A stretch of 64,000 nucleotides of DNA from Atherinomorus stipes (taxonomy: Eukaryota; Chordata; Actinopteri; Atheriniformes; Atherinidae), in assembly GCA_023101725.1 (NCBI GenBank), contig JALJCO010001038.1, positions 124,001 to 188,000 on the forward strand, in the 5' to 3' direction. Position numbers and translations under genes: made by a program. A model generated the notes under the pieces. It did not search any database and had not been told where the DNA came from. It saw nothing but the letters and a program-made list of their open reading frames with translations. Shown in pieces: positions 58,146-64,000 of the stretch; the stretch's first letter is position 1, and each line of letters begins with the position of its first letter.

Positions 58146-58742
58146 AGGGTCTTCCCCTAAAGCTTTTTTGATTCGAATCAGAGTCTCTTTGCTCGGATAG
58201 TCCGCTTCGTTTAGGGGAGTTGTGAATGCGCAAACGGACTCTAATCCGGAACAAACAACCGGACTCGGTCCGCCTACAAACACAGGTCTCGGTCTGATTC
58301 AAGTGAACCAGAGACAGGAAGTGGACTACAAATTGCATTGGCATTGTGGGTCAAACGTTGGACAATGTGGGTAGACGCTACAACAACAAACACACGTGTG
58401 GGACTGCAGTACTAATAAAGATGGCTCGTGGTCAGACGTGGAGATACAAGGAAGTAAAAGCTTTAATCGATATTTGATCTGATGAAAGCATATCCCAGCT
58501 CCTCGTACAAAAATAATTTAGCTTTGAGGAGGGAACAGAAGTTGTGAGAACCTTCTTGTACATGCATCTTGTCCTCGCCTACGGTGAATCTGAAAGCAGC
58601 GCCACCTGAGATTCTTGGCCTGTTTGGCTCGTTTGGCAATAGTGCAACATGAACGCGATCTCGGTCTGAAAGACCAACCCCCAACCGAAACGAGTCCCCA
58701 AACGGGCCGAGACTCATGGACTATGCTTTCTGAAAGCGCCCT
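58146..58742. mobile_element. MITE with AGGG(C/T)GCTTTC-type ends
   Basis: Left AGGGTCTTCCCC and inverted right AGGGCGCTTTCAGAAAGC pair partially. Interior arms share 'gactc', 'cggtc' and 'ccg' rich words in inverted order (GGACTCGGTCCG left, CGGGCCGAGACTC right). The layout fits fish MITEs beginning AGGGCGCTTTCA. The duplication is not clear. Confidence 0.45.
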
Positions 58743-59135
58743 AAGATCATTTCAGGGTTTAACAATTACAACAAGGTTAGTTTAGTGCACCATTTCTTCA
58801 TTGTGACATTCCCATTCCTTTTCCCAACACTAAAAGATGCTCCAACATTGAGGAAACCACATAATGAAGAATTTCAATTGTTATTTTGTGCCAGTCTTTC
58901 AGTAAATATTTCTACAGGTGCCCAACAATATGTAAGAACTGCAGATAGACCAGTCCAGTACATGTACCCTCTTCCCCAGCCATTCTGTTGTAATGTACAA
59001 AATGTGGTTCTTCCTAGTCTTGTAGAAAATTGCTTGGATATCCTTGGAAAAGATGTGGTCTTAAAGGCAGCAAATGTTGTCAAATCTCTGCAGAAAATCT
59101 GTATTGATGCTGCTGAAGTCGGATTTGACTCCATC

Positions 59136-59752
59136 CCATCACAGAACCCTTTTCAATATCCCACACCATCACTGAACTCCTATCTTAACCCGATACCATC
59201 ACAGAAGTTTGATCCGACCCATACCATCACAGAAGTTTTATCCGACCCCATACCATCACAGAACTTGATCCAACCCTATACCATCACCGAACTCCCATCT
59301 GACCCCATAACATCATAGAACTTTGATCCAACCCCATACAGTACCATCACAGAACTCTGATCCAATCCCATACCATCACAGAACTTGATCCAACCCTATA
59401 CCATCACAGAACTCCCATCTGACCCCATAACATCACAGAACTTTGACCTGACCCCATACAGTACCATCACAGAACTCTGATCCAATCCCATACCATCACA
59501 GAACTTGATCCAACCCCATACCATCACAGAACTCCCATCTGACCCCATAACATCACAGAACTTTGATCCAACCCGATACAGTACCATCACAGAACTCTGA
59601 TCCAATCCAATACCATCACAGAACTTGATCCAACCCCATAGCATCACTGAACTCCCATCCCATCCTATACTATCACAGAACTTTGATCAGAACTTTGACT
59701 TGACCCGATACCATCACTTAACTCAGATATGATCCCATGACATCACAGAACC
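59136..59752 (+). repeat. Minisatellite with 120-bp higher-order period
   Basis: Basic units of 28-32 bp follow CCATACCATCACAGAACT plus GATCCAACC. Units differ in a fixed four-unit cycle, so a 120-bp super-unit recurs: positions 59221, 59341, 59461 and 59581 start copies in perfect register, with the last decaying after about 59640. Because 120 is divisible by three, frames persist across copies, which explains the proline/aspartate-rich ORFs on both strands. Not a CRISPR array: no constant repeat with unique spacers. Confidence 0.95.
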
Positions 59753-59994
59753 AGGGTTTTGGACTTGTTGCCGACTGTCTGGATGCTCCTTTTCGCACCA
59801 TTTCTTCCAACAGAAATCTGGAATATTGATTGATCTGATCAAAATTCAGGTTTCCACTGTGTGATGGTCCATCCCAGATGCTTCCAGGCCCGGAAAAGCT
59901 GCAGCTGCCTCTGGAAGTCTTGAAAAGGTTCACTTGCAGCCTCGTGGATAGCCTTGTGGTTAATGCCGAAACGATAGTTCAACTCCCTGACACA

Positions 59995-60150
59995 GCACTT
60001 AAGTGAACCACTATGGGTCCTTGAGCAAGGTCCCAACCCCAAATGCTCCCAGATGCTGCAATTGGCAGCCCACTGCTCTCTGGTTAATCTAGAGATGGGT
60101 TAAAAGCAGAGCCAAATTTCCCAATTGGGATTAATAAAGGAAAAAAATAT
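59995..60150 (+). repeat. LINE/SINE-type 3' tail
   Basis: 'gggtccttgagcaaggtccc', 'aaccccaaatgctcccag', 'tgctctctggttaat' and 'gggattaataaagg' in this order match a common fish retroposon tail (GGGTCCTTGAGCAAGG...CTGCTC...AATAAAG). Specific family not assigned. There is no tRNA-like head and no coding part. Confidence 0.55.
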
Positions 60151-60285
60151 ATTATTAAACCAATACAGTATATGAATGGGGCTTGGACCCCTGCTTTTGA
60201 CAGCCACCTCAGAGACCAGGATATCAAGGTGTCCGGCTTAGACTTGCTCTATTGTCCTTTACACACTAAAATTCCTCCAGATTTT

Positions 60286-60343
60286 GCTACATTTTAGTTT
60301 GATTATATTCAGACACGCTACATTTTAGTTTGATTATATTCAG
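60286..60343 (+). repeat. 31-bp tandem duplication
   Basis: GCTACATTTTAGTTTGATTA and the following bases occur twice, offset by 31 bp (60286 and 60317), identical over 27 bp. Local replication slippage. Confidence 0.95.
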
Positions 60344-60344
60344 A

Positions 60345-61212
60345 GAAACATGGAACAATGTTTTTAACCTACAACATATTGGAAATCTTCTGTCCATCTT
60401 TGCTCCTTAGAGAGTCACATTCTCATGAATACTGCTTTTGGACTGATTCATAACTGTACTCGCTTGTGTTGCAGCCTAATGTAATATCAGTTGTAGAACT
60501 GTTGTGGTGGCATTTAGTCATCGGCCCAGGGGTAATAATACAGACTTTAGTTGACTGCATAGAGCCATAAGACTTGCTGATAGATCTGTGGTATAAAAAG
60601 CAGCGGTATGTACTTATAAAAGATTTTTACCTCTGAAGGTTAATGAAAAATGAAAACTCCACTGGGTATTTTTTTATAGGAAAACTGCAACGCAAAATGA
60701 ACTAAAATAATGAAGAAAAAGAAAGTTATTAATGTTTTTAAATTGAGTTCTTTATTGGTCAATAAAAGTGAGGGAACATGGGAAATGATGACCTCGTAGT
60801 TTTCTAAATGAAACCATATGAAATTATTTTCAAGGCAGAGATTAAGACCCAATAAACACAGATCTTCTGACATTATTGGCTTTGTGGCCTCATATTAAAA
60901 ATGAATCTTAAAACTAAACTGCTGGATTTAAATTGAGTCTCGAACCAAAGTTGCTCCTTTGATCTCAAACCTTATTAACTGATCAGAAAATAATCTCAGG
61001 TCACTGTGCTTTTTCCTTACTGTGGTGTTGGAGGCCAGGAATCAGGAAAATTAAAATATGTTCATGTTAACTGTTTACAACACAAAGAAAGCAGAGCAAG
61101 TAACAGAAACTGAGTAGCTGTGTCTAACTTTTTCAGTGAGATCATATACAAATAACTCCACACCTAAAATGTTTCATTAAGTCATTGACTGCCAGACCTT
61201 TTCCTTTACCTT
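60345..61212. other. No gene seen; solo piggyBac-like end
   Basis: Near 61177-61195 TTAAGTCATTGACTGCCAG resembles the left terminus of the piggyBac-like element at 19765 (TTAACTCATTGACTGCCAG), but no right partner is seen before the window ends, so it may be a truncated end. Confidence 0.4.
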
Positions 61213-61218
61213 TTACAC

Positions 61219-61727
61219 AGAGTGATCCTTGAAATTATTCATACCCTCCAATTACAGAAAAAGGCTAAATTCACAATATTAATTCAACAAGAAATTAATG
61301 ATAACTAAAACCTTACAAAATTATAATTTAGTGAAATAAAACATTACTTTTGAATTGTAGTTGAAAATAATCATTAAAAAAAACAAACAAAATAATCTCA
61401 GACACATTAGAGCACCTTTCCAACGAACAGTGGACCAACACAGCTGTCAACAGGTGCAAAAATCTTTTTGAACATTAGAGAAATACCTGATTGTAGTGAT
61501 TGACTCAAAGTGCTGCTCAATAAAATTTTAGCTTTGGAGCCCCATCATGCTTGCGTACTTGTTTTAATTTTTTGTTTTTAATTTTTCTGTTGAACCACAA
61601 TTCAAAATCACTCTCATGATTTTCATAGAATTTTTATTCATTAGTACTTTTGTCAATTTCATCTTATTTCACTTACAGCTGATTTTTTTCCTACTTTCAT
61701 TGGAGGGTATGAATAATTTTGAGGACG
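61219..61727. mobile_element. Tc1/mariner-type MITE
   Basis: Left GATCCTTGAAATTATTCATA then CCCTCCAAT, and inverted right GTCCTCAAAATTATTCATAC then CCTCCAAT, pair well. A second inner pair ('aatttagtgaaataaaa' / 'ttcatcttatttcactta') extends the symmetry. AT-rich and non-coding. Ends with TTATTCATACCC are typical of fish Tc1-type MITEs. The TA duplication is not certain. Confidence 0.65.
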
Positions 61728-61734
61728 TGTTGTT

Positions 61735-62985
61735 ATTTTGTCTACATAAGACAATATTGTGGTGTTTTGGGGGACCAAAGATCACATAAAGTTTAGGGCC
61801 AAGTGAAAAAATACTGTCTTCCTGCTGGTGTTTTTCTCTTCAGAATGTAATTATGTAATAAACATAGAAACACCAGACATGAAGGAAAAAAGAAGTCAGT
61901 GTTTATGCAGAGCTGATGAGAACTTCCAGCTCCTGCTTTCCATCACTGAGCTTCTCATGCCTCACCACCAAGATGAAAACGAGATTTAGTTTCATTTTCA
62001 TTTATGTTTCTGCATTTTCTTCTTCCCCAAACCATCAAAGCATCAGTCAGAACATGAACCTCGACTTCACCTCGTCTGACGGTGTTTTTGCAAAACAGTG
62101 GAGAAGGTGATGGAGATGAGATCTGTCCAGGAAAGCCTGAATAGCTTTGTATCCTTCATGGGAAAACCTTCCAGAGTTTGGTGCAAACTCTGTATTTCGC
62201 ACTAACACGGTTATAGTGTGTTCCCGTTGTCCCGTGCAGCCAAGGGTGTAACTTTGGGTCCATCATTGGGAGGGTCGGATTCTTTGCCTGTTTATTTAGT
62301 TATTTAATCATATGCATTCATAAAACAAGTCAGGGTAATTTGGTGTCTGTATAAGAGATACAGTATATTGTGATACTTTTCTTTTTTCCTTTTGGATAAA
62401 TAGTAAACTTAGTTATTTACTTTTCACCGCTATAATCAGCCCCATTACAGGACAGTGAACAGAGATATATTATACATACTGCTGGCCTATGTAGTTTCTT
62501 ACTTTTATGCAATTAAAACTGGAATTGTAAAATCTGTGAAACTTTCCTATGAAGTCAAACACATCAAAGACATCCATGCAGAAGAGCATTAAACAGCTTC
62601 TAAAACAAATATGTTACTGTGAGTTTTGCATTACTAATCTTTTAACATTTATTAAATATATAAATATGATACAAGGTTCCATGATTAGTTCTCACTGAGA
62701 CCCAAATTATGTTCATGTTGTGAAGTCAAAATAATAAAAAAAAAGTAATGATAATAATCCATTGAGCTGCCCTTTACATCATGGGATCTTAAAGGGCTAA
62801 ATTTTCAAGTGCCAACATGTCTTTTGGGGGTGTGAGAATGACGGCCAGTGACCCCCTTTGTGCTGAAATAGAGATGTGGTAACGTGGCATCAAATGCACT
62901 GTAGCTACAATAATCTAATATTAAGTAATACATTTAATTTCAAAACAAGCTCAGAATGTATGAACAACCTTAAAGTGCAGAGTGT
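61735..62985. other. No gene seen
   Basis: AT-rich DNA. A short frame at 61916-62110 starts with a hydrophobic stretch but is only 64 codons and unrecognised. Confidence 0.4.
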
Positions 62986-62989
62986 TCAT

Positions 62990-63625
62990 GCACCTGTAAC
63001 AGGTAACCTCCCCATTACTGACACATGATATAATAACTAATTAATTATTATAATTAATAAACTAAATAATCATATGACAACTAAACGATGTGAAGTCACG
63101 TCGCATTTCTAAAGTTCATACAGAAGTAAATCACGCGCATCCCAGATAGTGAGGACTGGTGCTGGACGAAAGTGAAATATAGGAAACGTCACAGCATTAA
63201 AAAAACAAACAAACAAACAAGCAAACAACAACTTTGGGAGCTTTTTGCTCTGCATTTCTAAACTTCAGCATGGATCATGTACTGATCCAGTTTACATCCA
63301 TGAGCACGCGACCAGGAGAGGAAGGCGATCAAAACGGTGAAACTTGCAACTTCGAAGTTGTGCTGCGTTCAGAGACAGCTGGGAAATAACAGTCTTAGCA
63401 TCAGCCTAACAGGGATAACTACCATGTGGGCTTTGTTAGAAAGTCAATAATGAAATCAATATTCCAAAAAAACTTTGGGGAGCTTCAGTTCTTCCAAAAT
63501 ACACCTGACCACATCCTGGTCTCTGGTAGAGAATAGCCTAACACTTGTGTGTGTCTGCTTTTAAGTGGTTACTGTGTTTTCCGACGTGCGCTCTGTCCGC
63601 GCGCTGATGGAGTGCACAGATGAAG
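62990..63625 (+). repeat. Dispersed repeat C (copy C2)
   Basis: Same-orientation partner of 30780-31625 with conserved blocks in the same order. Copy C2 lacks some interior sequence present in C1 and has no hAT-type right end in view. Confidence 0.7.
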
Positions 63626-64000
63626 ACGCACATGTGCGTGTATTTACCCCTCATGTGCGTGTATTTACCTCTCTTTGGCCAATCAGTTCTTTTTTATTAA
63701 GGTTGATGTCTATCATCAATGAATCATGTCGTCTGTCCACCTTTTCTTCTTTACATTACTGTTGGTCTTCTGTTTCCCTCCATCCATCAAACACAGCAAT
63801 AAGATAGAAAGCGGCTGGTATGGACAATACCAAATACACGGCGGGGGAAGAGGGAGGGGGTGCATTACAATACCAGATGATTAAAGGTGCTGTTGGTTTG
63901 CTAGAAAATATTGTAGCTAATAAAAAGAATTAACAACATGTTCATAAAAGATCAGTAATGTTATTATTAAATCCGAGTTGTGTTATTTTTTAGGGTGGTT
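63626..64000. other. No gene seen
   Basis: A direct repeat CATGTGCGTGTATTTACC occurs twice (about 63630-63647 and 63653-63670). Otherwise unremarkable to the window edge. Confidence 0.45.

Noticed and set aside
58785..59318. 177-codon ORF running into the minisatellite
   Set aside because: No recognisable domain. The C-terminal third is repeat-encoded, an antisense frame overlaps it, and there is no splice or codon evidence.
59136..59752. CRISPR-like regular array
   Set aside because: Every unit is a variant of the same ~30-bp word with no unique spacers, and the context is eukaryotic. It is a minisatellite.

Overview
This window looks like nuclear DNA from a teleost fish. It is AT-rich and non-operonic, dense in simple repeats (GAAA, TA, TTA, homopolymer G and C), and packed with transposon types common in teleosts: Tc1-like, hAT MITEs, piggyBac, PIF/Harbinger, CACTG-ended elements, L1/Tx1-like and L2/Jockey-like LINEs. 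I recognise no complete host protein-coding gene, rRNA or tRNA. The window reads as an intergenic or intronic stretch built from nested mobile-element insertions. I cannot name the species or the host locus.

Layout. 0-8.5 kb: unique-looking DNA with hAT-like fragments, an L2-like 3' tail, a (TTA)n microsatellite, a broken Tc1-like element, a GC-rich MITE with TAA duplications, and a small hAT MITE. 8.7-11.1 kb: the cleanest insertion, a 5'-truncated L1/Tx1-like LINE with an open ORF2 C-terminus, a 16-17 bp target-site duplication and two successive poly(A) ends. 12.0-12.6 kb: a CpG-richer patch that could be a promoter and non-coding first exon. 13.5-15.2 kb: a CACTG...CAGTG element with a hAT MITE inside it. 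16.9-18.4 kb: a Jockey/L2-like LINE with a long open reverse-transcriptase frame. 19.8-21.2 kb and 25.7-27.6 kb: two piggyBac-like elements bounded by TTAA, the second with a broken transposase N-terminus. 29-33 kb: a dispersed repeat carrying a start codon, a LINE fragment, a hAT-like end and an antisense Tc1 relic. 36.7-38.4 kb: two hAT elements with exact 8-bp duplications, the larger containing a BED-finger relic and a nested L2 fragment. 42.2-47.0 kb: a Harbinger-like element with a Myb/SANT-like relic, an LTR-like segment and a second copy of the TAA-flanked MITE. 48-58.7 kb: further MITEs, including a Harbinger-like MITE that splits the second copy of the dispersed start-codon repeat. 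59.1-59.75 kb: a minisatellite with a 120-bp higher-order period. 60-64 kb: a LINE/SINE-like tail, a Tc1-like MITE and another dispersed repeat copy.

No genes here act together as a pathway. The functional content is selfish: endonuclease/RT remnants, transposase DNA-binding remnants (BED finger, Myb/SANT, Tc1 helix-turn-helix) and non-autonomous elements that depend on enzymes encoded elsewhere. The most informative observations are the two-step poly(A) end of the L1-like insertion, the split dispersed repeat, and the nested Harbinger block.
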